Shown: positions 24,571 to 34,197 of the stretch, piece by piece
Numbering within the stretch: position 1 is the stretch's first letter
Layout: each line of letters opens with the position of its first letter
DNA from: Pseudomonadota bacterium
GTDB taxonomy: Bacteria > Pseudomonadota > Alphaproteobacteria > Sphingomonadales > Sphingomonadaceae
Length of the DNA: 44,002 nucleotides
Assembly: GCA_021794525.1 (NCBI GenBank)
Contig: JAJYQP010000057.1
Span: 1-44,002, forward strand
Direction: 5' to 3'
Program-made: the position numbers and the translations under genes
Notes under the pieces: generated by a model
Seen by the model: only the letters and a program-made list of their open reading frames with translations
Databases searched by the model: none
Told to the model about the DNA's origin: nothing

Positions 24571-25905
24571 ATGGACGGTGCGGTGCGCGAGCGGTCGCTG
24601 TGGGAGTCGGTCCGGCCATACCTCGAGAAGGAGTCGCTGGCGGCCTTCTTCCTCGGCGTGTCCTCCGGCTTTCCCTATGCGATGATCGCCGCGACGCTGA
24701 CCACGCGGCTGTCGCAGGACGGCATCGACAAGAAAACCGTCACCGCCTTCACGCTCGCCTTCCTCGTTTACAATTTCAAGTTCCTGTGGGCCTGGGTGGT
24801 CGATGGGGTACGCCTGCCGGTCATCGGTGCGCTCGGCCAGCGCGTGTCGTGGATGATTGTCTGCGCGCTGCTGGTGATGGCGGCGGTGGTCAATCTCGCG
24901 CTCGCGGACCCGAAGGCCGACATCGTGTGGATGGCGACCAGCGCGGTGCTGGTGGGCGCGGCGGGGGCGACCTTCGACATCGTGATCGACGCCTACCGGA
25001 TCGAGACGCTGAAGCCCTACCAGCTCGGCACCGGATCGGGGATGAGCCAGTATGGCTGGCGGATCGGCTCGGCCGGAGCGGCGGCAGTCGCGCTGGTGGT
25101 GGCGGCGCGCTATGGCTGGACTGCGGCCTATATCGCCTGCGCCGGTTTCGCGCTGCCCGCGGTCCTCACCGCGCTGGTGCTGGGCGAGCCCGAGCGGCGG
25201 CAGGTCGTCATCGAGAAACGCGGTGTGCGCGACGTGTGGCAGTCGATCGCGGGGCCCTTCAGCGAGTTCTTCAGGCGGCACGGTGCCTGGCTCGTGCTGA
25301 CCTTCATCCTCGTCCACAAGATCGGCGATACGCTCGCCAACCTGACCTTCCGGCTGCTGTTCGACGACCTCCAGTTCACCAATGACGAGATCGCCTTCTA
25401 CGATGTCGGGGTGGGTTTCTGGGCCTATCTCATCGGTGTGTTCATCGGCGGGGTGGCCTATTCGAAACTCGGCCTCAAGCGGTCGGTTCTGATCGCGCTG
25501 GTGCTGATGGCGGTCTCGAACCTGAGCTTCGCGGCGTTGGCGGCGGCGGGCCATTCGAACTGGGGCATGGCGGGCGCGATCGGGTTCGAGAACATCGCCA
25601 GCGGCTATGGCGGGGTCGTGGTCGTCGCCTATTTCTCGGCCCTGTGCGACCTGCGCTTTACCGCCGCGCATTACGCGCTGATCTCGGCGAGCGCGAGCAT
25701 CGTCGGGAGGTTCCTGACCGGAACCACGGCGGGCGCGCTGATCGAGGCGCTGGGCTATGTCAATTTCTACATATTGACGACGATCGCGGCGCTGCCCGGC
25801 ATCGTGCTGTTCTGGTGGATGATGCGCACCGGCCTCGTCGATGCGGCGATGGGCACGGCGGGCGAGGTCGGCCCGGGTGATGCGCGGGACGATCCGCCGG
25901 TCTAG
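24571..25905 (+). CDS. MFS transporter, AmpG-like muropeptide permease family
   Basis: 444 residues with about 12 membrane helices. The N-terminal SLAAFFLGVSSGFPYAMI and DGIDKKTVTAFTLAFLVYNF, with KFLWAWVVDGVRLP in the first cytoplasmic loop, are AmpG signatures. AmpG imports GlcNAc-anhydroMurNAc peptides for wall recycling. ATG 24571 is chosen over longer in-frame starts because GAGAGG lies just upstream. The C-terminus overlaps folC tail to tail by 4 bases. Some AmpG-like proteins carry other solutes, so the substrate is inferred. Confidence 0.85.
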   Translation: MDGAVRERSLWESVRPYLEKESLAAFFLGVSSGFPYAMIAATLTTRLSQDGIDKKTVTAFTLAFLVYNFKFLWAWVVDGVRLPVIGALGQRVSWMIVCALLVMAAVVNLALADPKADIVWMATSAVLVGAAGATFDIVIDAYRIETLKPYQLGTGSGMSQYGWRIGSAGAAAVALVVAARYGWTAAYIACAGFALPAVLTALVLGEPERRQVVIEKRGVRDVWQSIAGPFSEFFRRHGAWLVLTFILVHKIGDTLANLTFRLLFDDLQFTNDEIAFYDVGVGFWAYLIGVFIGGVAYSKLGLKRSVLIALVLMAVSNLSFAALAAAGHSNWGMAGAIGFENIASGYGGVVVVAYFSALCDLRFTAAHYALISASASIVGRFLTGTTAGALIEALGYVNFYILTTIAALPGIVLFWWMMRTGLVDAAMGTAGEVGPGDARDDPPV

Positions 25906-27197
25906 TCCGGCAACTCATCGTTGAGGCGCATCACCTCGCCCGCGAGGTAGAGCGAACCGGCAATGAGGACGGGCAGGCCGTCCTGCGGGATCGACGCGAG
26001 CGCTTCGGGCAGGTCGCTCGCGCCGCGTGCGGTCGGCCCGAAGGCTTGCGCCGGGTGATGCTCGTGCGTCGGTACCGGCACGGCGGTGACGGTGGCGAGG
26101 CTTCCCTGCATCGGCGCAACCAGCGCGGCGGGGTTCTTGTTCGCCAGCATTCCGATGACGAGGTGAACCTGCCGTCCGGCAAAGTGCCGCGCCAGCATCG
26201 CGCCCGCGTCCGGGTTGTGCCCCCCGTCGAGCCACACCTCGCGCTCGCCAATCAGCGGGCCGGGGGCGAGGCGCTGCAAGCGGGCAGGCCAGCGTGCGCT
26301 GCGGATACCCGCGGCCATCGCCTCGTCCGTCACGTCGACCCGATCCTGGTGGCGGAGGATCGCCACCGCGAGCGCGGCATTTTCCGTCTGGTGCTGGCCG
26401 GGCAGGGCAGGGAGAGGAAGCACCAGCGCGCCATCCCGGTCCTGATATTCAAGGCCGACGTCGGTCGCCTCCACTTCCCAGGTGTGGCCTCGCATTGCCA
26501 GCGGCGCGCTCGCTACCAGAGCCGCTCGCTCGATTTCCAGAAACGGACCCTCGCCGTAGGAGAGCGTCACCAGCGGCACGCCCCGCTTCGCGATCCCCGC
26601 CTTCTCGAACGCGATGCGGGCGAGGGGCTCTGTCGGCGTGCCTTCCTCGGGCGCGAGCAGAAAGCGTTCGTGATCGATGCCGAGGCTGGCGATACCGCAA
26701 GCCGCCAGCACCTCGGGGCGAAGCACATTGGTGGCGTCGAAGCGCCCGCCGAGGCCCACCTCGACCACGCAGGCATCGGCGGGCACGCGCGCGAATTCGA
26801 GGAAGGCGGCGGCGATGGTAACTTCGAAGAAGCTCGGTGAAAGGTCTTCGCCCTTGTCCAGAACGTCCAGAAGCAATTCCGAAAGACGTTCGTCGGAGAT
26901 CAATTCTCCCGCCACCCGGATGCGCTCGTTGTAGCGGACGAGATGCGGGCTGGTGGTGACGTGGACGCGGAACCCCTCCGCCTCCAGCATCGCGCGCAGG
27001 AAGGCGCAGGTCGATCCCTTGCCGTTGGTCCCGGCGACATGGAACACCGGCGGCAGGCGGTCCTGCGGATTGCCGAGACGGTCAAGCAGCGCGCGGATGG
27101 TATCGAGGCCGAGCCGCCCCTTGGGCACGCTCAGCGCGCCGAGGCGGTCGAGCTGGCGCTGGACGGCGGGATGATCCGAGCGGGCGAAGTCTCTCAC
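25902..27197 (-). CDS. folC: Bifunctional folylpolyglutamate / dihydrofolate synthase
   Basis: 431 residues, Mur-ligase fold. The P-loop FHVAGTNGKGST lies near residues 52-63, TTSPHLVRYNERIRV follows, and later GLGGRFDATNVL and WLDGGHNPDAG. It adds glutamate to dihydropteroate and folates. No ATG exists at the N-terminus; GTG 27197 (or TTG 27200) is the only sensible start, and its Shine-Dalgarno GAGGGG is supplied by the GC-rich repeat that fills the gap to accD. Last gene of the trpF-trpB-trpA-accD-folC run. Confidence 0.93.
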   Translation of the reverse strand: MRDFARSDHPAVQRQLDRLGALSVPKGRLGLDTIRALLDRLGNPQDRLPPVFHVAGTNGKGSTCAFLRAMLEAEGFRVHVTTSPHLVRYNERIRVAGELISDERLSELLLDVLDKGEDLSPSFFEVTIAAAFLEFARVPADACVVEVGLGGRFDATNVLRPEVLAACGIASLGIDHERFLLAPEEGTPTEPLARIAFEKAGIAKRGVPLVTLSYGEGPFLEIERAALVASAPLAMRGHTWEVEATDVGLEYQDRDGALVLPLPALPGQHQTENAALAVAILRHQDRVDVTDEAMAAGIRSARWPARLQRLAPGPLIGEREVWLDGGHNPDAGAMLARHFAGRQVHLVIGMLANKNPAALVAPMQGSLATVTAVPVPTHEHHPAQAFGPTARGASDLPEALASIPQDGLPVLIAGSLYLAGEVMRLNDELPD

Positions 27198-27203
27198 CAA
27201 AAG

Positions 27204-27301
27204 CCCCTCCCCTTCAGGGGAGCGGTTGGGGAGGGGTATGTCGCGAAGATGGCGCTGTGACAGCCCTCGCCCCCCGACCCCCTGCCATGAAGGGGAGGGG
27301 G
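27204..27301. repeat. Inverted 'CCCCTCCCCTTC' repeat between accD and folC
   Basis: CCCCTCCCCTTCAGGGG-type sequence (27204-27236) is matched in inverse by a stretch at about 27271-27301 ending GAAGGGGAGGGG. It fills the 109-bp gap and provides the folC ribosome binding site. This looks like a dispersed intergenic repeat of this lineage; no ORF is present. Confidence 0.6.
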
Positions 27302-27306
27302 AGCGA

Positions 27307-28155
27307 TCACGCCGCCTTGGCGGGCGAGAGGTAGTCGAGCACCGTTGCCAGCACCGCCTTCAGCTCCTTGCGATGCACCACCATGTCGAGCATCCCGTGC
27401 TTGTGGAGGTATTCGGCGCGCTGGAATCCATCGGGAAGCTGCTCGCGGATCGTGTCCTGGATCACCCGCTGGCCCGCAAAGCCGATCAGTGCTCCCGGCT
27501 CCGCGATCTGGATGTCGCCCAGCATGGCATAGCTCGCGGTGACGCCGCCGGTGGTGGGGTCGGTGAGGATGACGATATAGGGCAGGCCTGCGGCCTTCAG
27601 GCGCCGTGTCATCACCGTCGCCTTGGGCATCTGCATGAGGCTGAGGATACCCTCCTGCATCCGCGCGCCGCCCGCGGCGGTGACGACCACATAGGGCGCC
27701 TTGATCCGAAGCGCGTGCTCCGCGCCCTGGCAGAAGGCGGTTCCGACGGCCATGCCCATGCTGCCGCCCATGAAGCCGAAGTCCTGTACGCCGATCACGG
27801 CCTTAAACCCGTCCACCTTACCCTGCGCCACGGTAAAGGCGTCGGGATGGGTGTTCTTGGCCCGCGCCTGCTTCAGCCGGTCGGTGTATTTCTTGGTGTC
27901 GCGGAACTTGAGCGGGTCTTCCCTGACCTGCGGCGAGGCGAGGATGGTGTATCCCGCATCCAGCAGCAGATCGAGCCGCGCATCGGCGGAGAGCCTTCCG
28001 TGATGCTCGCAGCGCGGGCAGACGTCGAGATTGTCGTGATATTCCTTCGCGAAGACCATCTCCTGGCAGCTCGGGCATTTGATCCAGAGCGTATCGTCGG
28101 TGGTGCGCTTCGTGGCGAAGGGCAGCGAATTGCGGACGCGGGTGAACCAGTTCAT
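27307..28155 (-). CDS. accD: Acetyl-CoA carboxylase carboxyltransferase subunit beta
   Basis: 282 residues. The N-terminal zinc ribbon uses Cys27, Cys30, Cys46 and Cys49 (KCPSCQ, VCPRCE). The crotonase-like core contains [19 protein letters not shown] and [20 protein letters not shown]. With AccA it transfers the carboxyl group from biotin to acetyl-CoA, giving malonyl-CoA for fatty acid synthesis. The start at 28155 matches family N-termini (NWFTRVRN). It lies in the usual place between trpA and folC. Confidence 0.97.
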   Translation of the reverse strand: MNWFTRVRNSLPFATKRTTDDTLWIKCPSCQEMVFAKEYHDNLDVCPRCEHHGRLSADARLDLLLDAGYTILASPQVREDPLKFRDTKKYTDRLKQARAKNTHPDAFTVAQGKVDGFKAVIGVQDFGFMGGSMGMAVGTAFCQGAEHALRIKAPYVVVTAAGGARMQEGILSLMQMPKATVMTRRLKAAGLPYIVILTDPTTGGVTASYAMLGDIQIAEPGALIGFAGQRVIQDTIREQLPDGFQRAEYLHKHGMLDMVVHRKELKAVLATVLDYLSPAKAA

Positions 28156-28182
28156 GCGGGGGCTCTTATCGGGCCAATCGTC

Positions 28183-28330
28183 ATTCGTCATCCCCGTGAC
28201 GCATTCGTCATTCCGGCGCAGCATTCGTCGTCCTCGTGTCGCGATCGTCAACGCCGCGAGGGCGGATATCTATTCACTACCCCCGAGCCCGCCGCTTTCG
28301 CCGGAGATGGATTCCCGCCTCCGCGGGAAT
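28183..28330. repeat. Degenerate 20-bp tandem repeat plus palindrome between trpA and accD
   Basis: ATTCGTC(A/G)T(T/C)C-like units begin at 28183, 28203, 28223 and, decayed, at 28244, giving a 20-21 bp period. A separate palindrome ATTCCCGC-ctcc-GCGGGAAT sits at 28311-28330, a common small alphaproteobacterial intergenic repeat. The 182-bp gap otherwise holds no gene. Confidence 0.6.
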
Positions 28331-28337
28331 GACGAGG

Positions 28338-29126
28338 TCAGGCGGGTTGGTGGGCGCCGTGCACGGCCTGCGCCAGAGCGGCGGTGAGTTCGCGCAGGTG
28401 GGCGGGGGCGTGGCTGCCATGCTTGCCGACCAGCTCCACCAGCGCAGAGCCGACCACTACGCCATCGGCATGGGCGGCAATGGCGGCGGCCTGCTCTGGC
28501 GTGCGGACGCCGAAGCCGACCGCGACGGGAAGGTCGGTTGCCGCCTTCAACCGCGCCACCGCCTCGGCGATACTGGCGGTGGCGGCCTGCTGCAGGCCGG
28601 TGATGCCCGCGACCGAGACGTAGTACAGGAACCCGCTCGATCCCTCGAGCACCTTTGGCAGGCGCCTGGCATCGGTGGTGGGCGTGGCGAGGCGGATCGG
28701 GGCGATGCCCTCGGCGCGCAGCGCGGGGCCGAGCGCATCGTCCTCCTCGGGCGGGATATCGACGCAGATCACCCCGTCGACGCCGGCCCTGGCGCACTCG
28801 GCGGCGAACCACTCCGGCCCGCGCCGCACCATCGGATTGGCATAGCCCATCAGCACCAGCGGCACTTGCGGGTGGCGCTGACGGAACGCGGCGGCGATGG
28901 CGAAGACATCGGCGGTCGTCGTTCCCGCGCCCAGCGAGCGCAAGTTCGCCGCCTGGATCGCAGGGCCATCGGCCATCGGATCGGTGAACGGCATCCCCAG
29001 CTCGATCACATCCGCGCCGCCTTCGACCAGCGCGTCGAGATTGGCCGCGGTGTCGCCGTCCCCCGCGGTGATGAAAGCGACGAACGTGGGGCGGCCCTTG
29101 GCGAAGGAGGAGGAGAGGCGGGTCAT
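28338..29126 (-). CDS. trpA: Tryptophan synthase alpha subunit
   Basis: 262 residues, TIM barrel. Catalytic Glu42 is in IELGMPFTDPMADGP, with Asp53 in the same loop; the phosphate-binding part is VGFGVRTPEQ followed by VVGSALVE. It releases indole from indole-3-glycerol phosphate for the beta subunit. Normally trpA follows trpB directly; here its ATG overlaps the stop (ATGA) of a small membrane protein gene placed between them. Confidence 0.97.
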   Translation of the reverse strand: MTRLSSSFAKGRPTFVAFITAGDGDTAANLDALVEGGADVIELGMPFTDPMADGPAIQAANLRSLGAGTTTADVFAIAAAFRQRHPQVPLVLMGYANPMVRRGPEWFAAECARAGVDGVICVDIPPEEDDALGPALRAEGIAPIRLATPTTDARRLPKVLEGSSGFLYYVSVAGITGLQQAATASIAEAVARLKAATDLPVAVGFGVRTPEQAAAIAAHADGVVVGSALVELVGKHGSHAPAHLRELTAALAQAVHGAHQPA

Positions 29127-29509
29127 TGCGCGCGTGCCCATTTCTGCTGGAAGCTCTTCGCGATGACTGGAACGATGATGGCAGCGGGAAGGGCGATCAC
29201 GACAATGCTCATCATCAGTTCGTCGCTGACCGTGCTCGGCATCCCCGCAATCAAATAAACCGAAATTGCGACGAAGCCGATTGTCCCAAGCGCGAGACCA
29301 ATGAAGCGCGCTCCACTAAGCGCTTCTCGCTTGAGGTCCGCGTTGCTGCGCGGGAATAGAAACGAAATCCATGAGAGGGAAATCATATCGAATGCGGTGT
29401 AACGCATCGCGGATATCGAATGCGCGGATGCATCGCTCACAAATGAGAAAACAAGCAGTGCGAACCCGAGCGCGATGAGGACGATCGAGATCAAGCGATC
29501 GTATCGCAT
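29123..29509 (-). CDS. Small membrane protein gene lying between trpB and trpA
   Basis: 128 residues, mostly hydrophobic. Predicted membrane segments lie near 7-24, 41-54, 68-90 and 97-118; the second is the weakest. There is no known motif. Its ATG overlaps the trpB stop by one base (TGATG) and its stop overlaps the trpA start (ATGA), so it is exactly fitted into the operon. The DNA is visibly less GC-rich than the trp genes. The tight overlaps and long open frame in a sensible protein suggest a real gene, possibly acquired and fixed. Confidence 0.7.
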   Translation of the reverse strand: MRYDRLISIVLIALGFALLVFSFVSDASAHSISAMRYTAFDMISLSWISFLFPRSNADLKREALSGARFIGLALGTIGFVAISVYLIAGMPSTVSDELMMSIVVIALPAAIIVPVIAKSFQQKWARAQ

Positions 29510-30747
29510 CACATCTGCACTCCCAGATGCTCCGCCACAGTGAAGATGTCCTTGTCCCCGCGCCCGCAGAGGTTGGCGAGGATGATCCGGTCGCGGTCCA
29601 TCTCTTTCGCGCGCTTGGCGACGGCGGCGATGGCGTGGCTGGGTTCGAGGGCGGGAATGATGCCCTCGGTGCGGCAGAGGAGCTGGAAGGCATCGAGCGC
29701 CTCCTGATCGGTGATCGCGGTGTATTCGACCCGGCCCATGTCCTTGAGCCAGGCGTGTTCGGGGCCGATGCCGGGATAGTCGAGCCCGGCGCTGATCGAG
29801 TGGCCTTCGGTGATCTGGCCGTCCTCGTTCTGCAACAGGTAGGTCCTGTTGCCGTGGAGCACGCCGGGAAACCCGCCGAGCAGGCTTGCCGCGTGCTGGT
29901 CCCCGTCGAGGCCGTATCCCGCCGCCTCGACCCCGAGCATCTTCACCTCGGGATCGTCGAGGAAGGGGTGGAACAACCCCAAAGCATTCGAGCCGCCGCC
30001 AATCGCCGCCACCAGCAGATCGGGCAAGCGGCCGATGCGGGCGAGCATCTGCGCGCGCGCTTCCTTGCCGATCACACTCTGGAAATCGCGGACCAATTCG
30101 GGATAGGGGTGCGGGCCCGCAGCCGTGCCGATGATGTAGAAGGTGTCGTGGACGTTCGCGACCCAGTCGCGCAGCCCCTCGTTCATCGCGTCCTTGAGCG
30201 TCGCCGCGCCGCTGGTGACCGGGATCACCTCGGCGCCGAGCAGTTTCATGCGGAACACATTGGGCTGTTGCCGGGCGACATCGGTCGCGCCCATGTAGAT
30301 CACGCACGGCAGGCCGAAGCGCGCGCAGACGGTGGCGGTGGCGACGCCGTGCTGCCCCGCGCCGGTCTCGGCGATGATCCGGGTCTTGCCCATCCGCATC
30401 GCCAGCAGGATCTGCCCGATGCAATTGTTGATCTTGTGCGCGCCGGTGTGATTGAGTTCGTCGCGCTTGAACCACACCTGTGCGCCGCGCCCCTCGGGAG
30501 AGCCAACTCGCAATGCCTCGGTCAGCCGCTCGGCGAAATAGAGCGGGCTTGGGCGGCCGACATAATGTTCAAGCAAATCATCGAACTGCGCCTGGAATGC
30601 CGGGTCGGCCTGCGCCGCGCGGTATTCGCGCTCGAGATCGAGCACCAGCGGCATCAGCGTCTCGGCGACATAGCGCCCGCCATAGTCGCCGAAATGCCCG
30701 CGCTCGTCAGGCATGGTGCGGAAGGAATTGGGAGTGGTCTGGTTCAT
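29509..30747 (-). CDS. trpB: Tryptophan synthase beta subunit
   Basis: 412 residues, PLP enzyme of fold type II. The PLP lysine is Lys105 in [11 protein letters not shown], and the phosphate cup is in [10 protein letters not shown]. It condenses indole with serine to tryptophan. The start at 30747 ([10 protein letters not shown]) is favoured by the family over an upstream extension that would run into the palindromic repeat. Confidence 0.97.
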   Translation of the reverse strand: MNQTTPNSFRTMPDERGHFGDYGGRYVAETLMPLVLDLEREYRAAQADPAFQAQFDDLLEHYVGRPSPLYFAERLTEALRVGSPEGRGAQVWFKRDELNHTGAHKINNCIGQILLAMRMGKTRIIAETGAGQHGVATATVCARFGLPCVIYMGATDVARQQPNVFRMKLLGAEVIPVTSGAATLKDAMNEGLRDWVANVHDTFYIIGTAAGPHPYPELVRDFQSVIGKEARAQMLARIGRLPDLLVAAIGGGSNALGLFHPFLDDPEVKMLGVEAAGYGLDGDQHAASLLGGFPGVLHGNRTYLLQNEDGQITEGHSISAGLDYPGIGPEHAWLKDMGRVEYTAITDQEALDAFQLLCRTEGIIPALEPSHAIAAVAKRAKEMDRDRIILANLCGRGDKDIFTVAEHLGVQM

Positions 30748-30761
30748 CGCCTTACCCCATG

Positions 30762-30827
30762 CCGTTCGTGTCGAGCGAAGTCGAGACACGTTGCGCGCGG
30801 TGTCTCGACTTCGCTCGACACGAACGG
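30762..30827. repeat. Perfect 28-bp palindromic repeat between trpF and trpB
   Basis: Arms 30762-30789 and 30800-30827 (starting CCGTTCGTGTCGAGCG) are perfect inverse copies around a 10-base loop. It ends 4 bases before the trpF stop and begins 14 bases before the trpB ATG, so any trpF-trpB transcript carries this hairpin. A diverged relative is at 23232-23304. Confidence 0.9.
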
Positions 30828-30831
30828 AGCT

Positions 30832-31467
30832 TCAGGCGCATTCGACCGCCTTCACGAACGCGCGGATCAGGTCCACGCTCTTCACTCCCGGCGCCGTTTC
30901 CAGCCCGCTGGAGGCATCGACCAGCGGAGCCTTCGTGCGCCTGATCGACTCGCCGACATTGTCGGGATTGAGCCCGCCCGCCAGCGCCCAGGGCATGAAC
31001 GGGTCCCAGTTTTCGAGCAGCTCCCACTGCGCGACCACGCCATTGCCACCGGGGAGTGCTTGCGCCGGAGCGTCGAATAGCAGCCGGTCGCAGGAGTCCT
31101 TAAAAGCGCGCGCGCGTTCGAGCGTGCCGGCGTCTTTGAGCCCGAAGCTGCGCCACCGCTCGGCGGGGATGTGCTGACCCACCAGCGTCATCCACTCGGC
31201 GGTCTCGCTGCCGTGAAACTGGATCACGTCGGGCCGGATCGCCTGATAGGCGCGGACCAGCACCGCCGGTTCCATCGCCACGGTGACGAGCACCAGCTTG
31301 ACGCTTCCCGGCACCCGCCGCCGCAGCTTTGCCGCGTCTTCCAGCGAAAGGTGGCGCGGGCTCTTCTCGTAATGGACGAAGCCGACATGGGTCGCGCCCG
31401 CGTCCACGGCGGCGTCGAGGGTTTCGGGCGTCGAGAGCCCGCAGATCTTGATCAGCGTATCGGCCAT
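30832..31467 (-). CDS. trpF: Phosphoribosylanthranilate isomerase
   Basis: 211 residues, TIM barrel. The catalytic Cys9 is in IKICGL and the catalytic Asp in VDASSGLE; VIQFHGSET and LAGGLNPDNV are family motifs. It isomerises phosphoribosylanthranilate to CdRP in tryptophan synthesis. First gene of the trpF-trpB-(small gene)-trpA-accD-folC run. Confidence 0.96.
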   Translation of the reverse strand: MADTLIKICGLSTPETLDAAVDAGATHVGFVHYEKSPRHLSLEDAAKLRRRVPGSVKLVLVTVAMEPAVLVRAYQAIRPDVIQFHGSETAEWMTLVGQHIPAERWRSFGLKDAGTLERARAFKDSCDRLLFDAPAQALPGGNGVVAQWELLENWDPFMPWALAGGLNPDNVGESIRRTKAPLVDASSGLETAPGVKSVDLIRAFVKAVECA

Positions 31468-31568
31468 GCGCCGAGCGCTTAGCGCCGCGATGGTTGGGTG
31501 ACAACGCGGCTGTCGGGAGAGCCGGGCACGACCTTGGCTTGCGAGGCTCGGCGCGCTATGCCGTGGGC

Positions 31569-31862
31569 ATGAGCGAGACCAAGACCCTGCCGCGCGAAAC
31601 CGCTTCCGACATCCGCCCGGGCGCCTTCCACCGCTGGTTCCTGGAGCATCCCCGGACAGTGGGCGAGGATTACTGGGAACACGCCGGGATCGCCTCGCGC
31701 TTCGGCGGGCGGATGATCGCGGGCGGGCTCAAGTGCATGGTCCACGCGGTGTTTCCCGCGGTGTGCAAGACCGCCGCGAGCGATTGCGTTGCGGGCCTCA
31801 ATGGCGAGCTGCAAAGCCGCCGCCGCGCCGCTGCCGACAGCTATCCCGATTACGTGATTTAA
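31569..31862 (+). CDS. Small conserved protein, DUF6356-like
   Basis: 97 residues from ATG 31569. The pattern FHRWFLEHPRTVGEDYWEHA, then a short hydrophobic, Gly-rich segment (GGRMIAGGLKCMVHAVFPAV) and two Cys, matches what I remember as DUF6356 in sphingomonads; the number is from memory. There is no signal peptide; one weak membrane-associating helix is possible. Function unknown. It lies between trpF (divergent) and cysK (convergent, 10 bases apart). Confidence 0.65.
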   Translation: MSETKTLPRETASDIRPGAFHRWFLEHPRTVGEDYWEHAGIASRFGGRMIAGGLKCMVHAVFPAVCKTAASDCVAGLNGELQSRRRAAADSYPDYVI

Positions 31863-31872
31863 TCCCCAGACC

Positions 31873-32793
31873 TCAATCTTCCGGCAGGAAGTCCGGCACC
31901 GACAGGTACCGCTCGCCGGTATCATAGTTGAAGCCGAGTATGCGCGCCCCGGAGTCCAGCTCGGGCAGCTTCTTGGCGATGGCGGCCAGGGTCGCCCCGC
32001 TCGATATGCCGACCAGCATCCCTTCCTCGCGCGCGCAGCGCCGGGCCATCTCCTTGGCCTCCTCCGCGTCGACCTGGATCGCGCCGTCGATCGACTGGGT
32101 GTGGAGGTTTTCCGGCACGAAGCCCGCGCCGATGCCCTGGATCGGGTGCGGGCCGGGCTGGCCGCCGCTAATGACGGGGGAGAGTGCGGGTTCGACCGCA
32201 AAGGCCTTCATGCCCGGCCATTCTGCCTTCAGCACCTCGGCGCAGCCGGTCAGGTGGCCGCCGGTCCCGACCCCGGTGATCATCACGTCGATCGGCGCGT
32301 CGGCGAAATCGTCGAGGATCTCACGCGCGGTGGTGCGCTTGTGGACCTCGAAATTGGCGGGGTTGTCGAACTGGCTCGGGATCCACGCCCCATCGGTGCG
32401 TCCGGCCAGCTCCTGCGCGCGCTCGATCGCGCCCTTCATGCCCTTCTCGCGCGGGGTCAGGTCGAAGCTGGCGCCATAGGCCAGCATCAGCCGCCGCCGT
32501 TCCAGGCTCATCGATTCGGGCATGACCAGCACCAGCTTATAGCCCTTGACGGCCGCCACCATGGCGAGGCCGATGCCGGTGTTGCCGCTGGTCGGCTCGA
32601 TGATCGTGCCGCCGGGCCTCAAAGCGCCCGAGGCTTCCGCGTCCTCGATCATGGCGAGCGCGATGCGGTCCTTGATCGAGCCGCCGGGATTGGTCCGCTC
32701 CGACTTCACCCAGACCTCGTGGTCCGGGAACATCCGGGCGAGGCGGATATGCGGGGTGCCGCCGATGGTGGCGAGGACGTTGTCAGCTTTCAT
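31873..32793 (-). CDS. cysK: Cysteine synthase A (O-acetylserine sulfhydrylase)
   Basis: 306 residues, PLP fold type II. The PLP lysine is Lys41 in NPGGSIKDR, substrate loop TSGNTG is near 68-73, and the phosphate cup is [10 protein letters not shown]. It makes cysteine from O-acetylserine and sulfide. A His stands where many relatives have a Thr after the GTGG run. The first 11 bases overlap the end of the MFS gene upstream. Confidence 0.94.
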   Translation of the reverse strand: MKADNVLATIGGTPHIRLARMFPDHEVWVKSERTNPGGSIKDRIALAMIEDAEASGALRPGGTIIEPTSGNTGIGLAMVAAVKGYKLVLVMPESMSLERRRLMLAYGASFDLTPREKGMKGAIERAQELAGRTDGAWIPSQFDNPANFEVHKRTTAREILDDFADAPIDVMITGVGTGGHLTGCAEVLKAEWPGMKAFAVEPALSPVISGGQPGPHPIQGIGAGFVPENLHTQSIDGAIQVDAEEAKEMARRCAREEGMLVGISSGATLAAIAKKLPELDSGARILGFNYDTGERYLSVPDFLPED

Positions 32794-34126
32794 GGGACAG
32801 CTCCTTTGCGGCGTCGAGCCGGGCCTGCGCCTCGACTTGCGGGGGAAGGAATTCGGGGGCGAAGGTCTTCGCGCGGCGCAGCTCGGGGAATATCACGGCC
32901 CAGATCATGGTCACCACTATGGCCCCGGCGCCGCCGAATACAACCGCGCCGACCGCGCCGAGCAGCGCCGCGGCAAGGCCCGACTGCATCTCGCCAAGCT
33001 CGTTCGAGGCGGAGATGGCGAGGCCTGAGATCGAGGACACGCGCCCGCGCATCCGGTCGGGCGTGTTGAGCTGGACGAGGCTGGAGCGGACGAAGACCGA
33101 AATCATGTCGAAGGCGCCGAGCAGCACCAGCGCGAGCAGCGACAGGGCGAAATTCTTCGACAGGCCGAACACGATGGTCGCCGCGCCGAAGCCCGCCACC
33201 GCCCACAGCATCTTGGGCCCGACATTGTTGGCGAGCGGCCGCCATGCCATCCAGATCGCCACCACCGCAGCGCCGATCGCCGGGGCGCCGCGCATGACGC
33301 CCAGCCCCTCCGGACCCACCATCAGGATGTCGCGGGCGAACACCGGCAGCATCGCGGTCGCCCCGCCGAGCAGAACGGCGAACAGGTCGAGGGTGATGCA
33401 GCCTAGCAGAAAGCGCTGCTTCCACGTGTATTGCGCGCCCTCGATCATCTGGCGCACCGGGTGCTTGGGCTCGGCGTCCTGCTCCGCGCGGATCGGGCGG
33501 ATCGAGAGCACCAGCAGCGCCGAGCAGACCAGCAATGCGGCGGAGATCGCGTGCGGCAGCCAGTGAGAGGTCGCGTACAGAAAGCCACCCGCCGCTGGGC
33601 CGACGACACTCGCGACCTGCCAGGCGATGCTCGACATGGCGATGGCGCGGGGCAGCAGGCTCGGCGGCACGATGTTTGGCGCGATGGCGCTCATGGAGGG
33701 GCCGACAAAGACGCGCGCGGTGCCGTGCATCGCGGCGAGGGTGAAGATGATCGGCAGCGTCAGCGCCTCGGCGTAGGTCAGCCATGCGAGGGCGGCCGCG
33801 ACCGCGCAGTCGGTGACATTGGCGCAGGCAGCCACGACCCGGCGGTCGAAGCGGTCGGCGGCCCATCCGGCGACGGGCGTCAGCAGCAGGAGCGGGACGA
33901 ACTGCGCGAGCCCCAGCAGCCCGAGCAGAAAGGCGCCTTCGGAGGGAGAATAGCCATAATCCGACCGCGCAAGGTCATAAGCCTGGTAACCGATCAGCAC
34001 GACCATCGACATGGTCGCGAAGACCGCGATGAAGCGCGCCAGCCAGTAGCGGCGGAAATCGGGAATCCGGATCGGGCTGGTCGGCTCTGCCACGAGGTCA
34101 CGGGCAGAGGGCGGGGAGGTGCTCAC
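32783..34126 (-). CDS. MFS exporter, EntS/MFS_3-like
   Basis: 447 residues, about 12 helices. The loop between helices 2 and 3 has [12 protein letters not shown] and the second half has [19 protein letters not shown] text ([13 protein letters not shown]), both typical of the EntS/MFS_3 group of exporters. The substrate is unknown. It overlaps cysK by 11 bases, so the two are co-transcribed; a link to cysteine or sulfur export is possible but only inferred from that. Confidence 0.85.
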   Translation of the reverse strand: MSTSPPSARDLVAEPTSPIRIPDFRRYWLARFIAVFATMSMVVLIGYQAYDLARSDYGYSPSEGAFLLGLLGLAQFVPLLLLTPVAGWAADRFDRRVVAACANVTDCAVAAALAWLTYAEALTLPIIFTLAAMHGTARVFVGPSMSAIAPNIVPPSLLPRAIAMSSIAWQVASVVGPAAGGFLYATSHWLPHAISAALLVCSALLVLSIRPIRAEQDAEPKHPVRQMIEGAQYTWKQRFLLGCITLDLFAVLLGGATAMLPVFARDILMVGPEGLGVMRGAPAIGAAVVAIWMAWRPLANNVGPKMLWAVAGFGAATIVFGLSKNFALSLLALVLLGAFDMISVFVRSSLVQLNTPDRMRGRVSSISGLAISASNELGEMQSGLAAALLGAVGAVVFGGAGAIVVTMIWAVIFPELRRAKTFAPEFLPPQVEAQARLDAAKELSHES

Positions 34127-34140
34127 CGGCCTCCAATGGC

Positions 34141-34175
34141 AAAGGCGGCGACGCTTGGAAAGCGCCGCCGCCTTT
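34141..34175. terminator. Hairpin between the PilZ and MFS genes
   Basis: AAAGGCGGCG...CGCCGCCTTT forms a stem of about 15 bp with one mismatch around a short loop (34141-34175), flanked by A and T runs of three on both strands. It is probably the terminator of the minus-strand PilZ gene. The T tract is short, so it is not ideal. Confidence 0.55.
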
Positions 34176-34197
34176 GTCGTTCAGTAGCGGAAGTTGC

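Noticed and set aside
23238..25385. A 715-codon plus-strand open frame across the Rieske and AmpG-like genes
   Set aside because: It is antisense to the Rieske gene and out of frame over the permease; both of those encode clear protein families.
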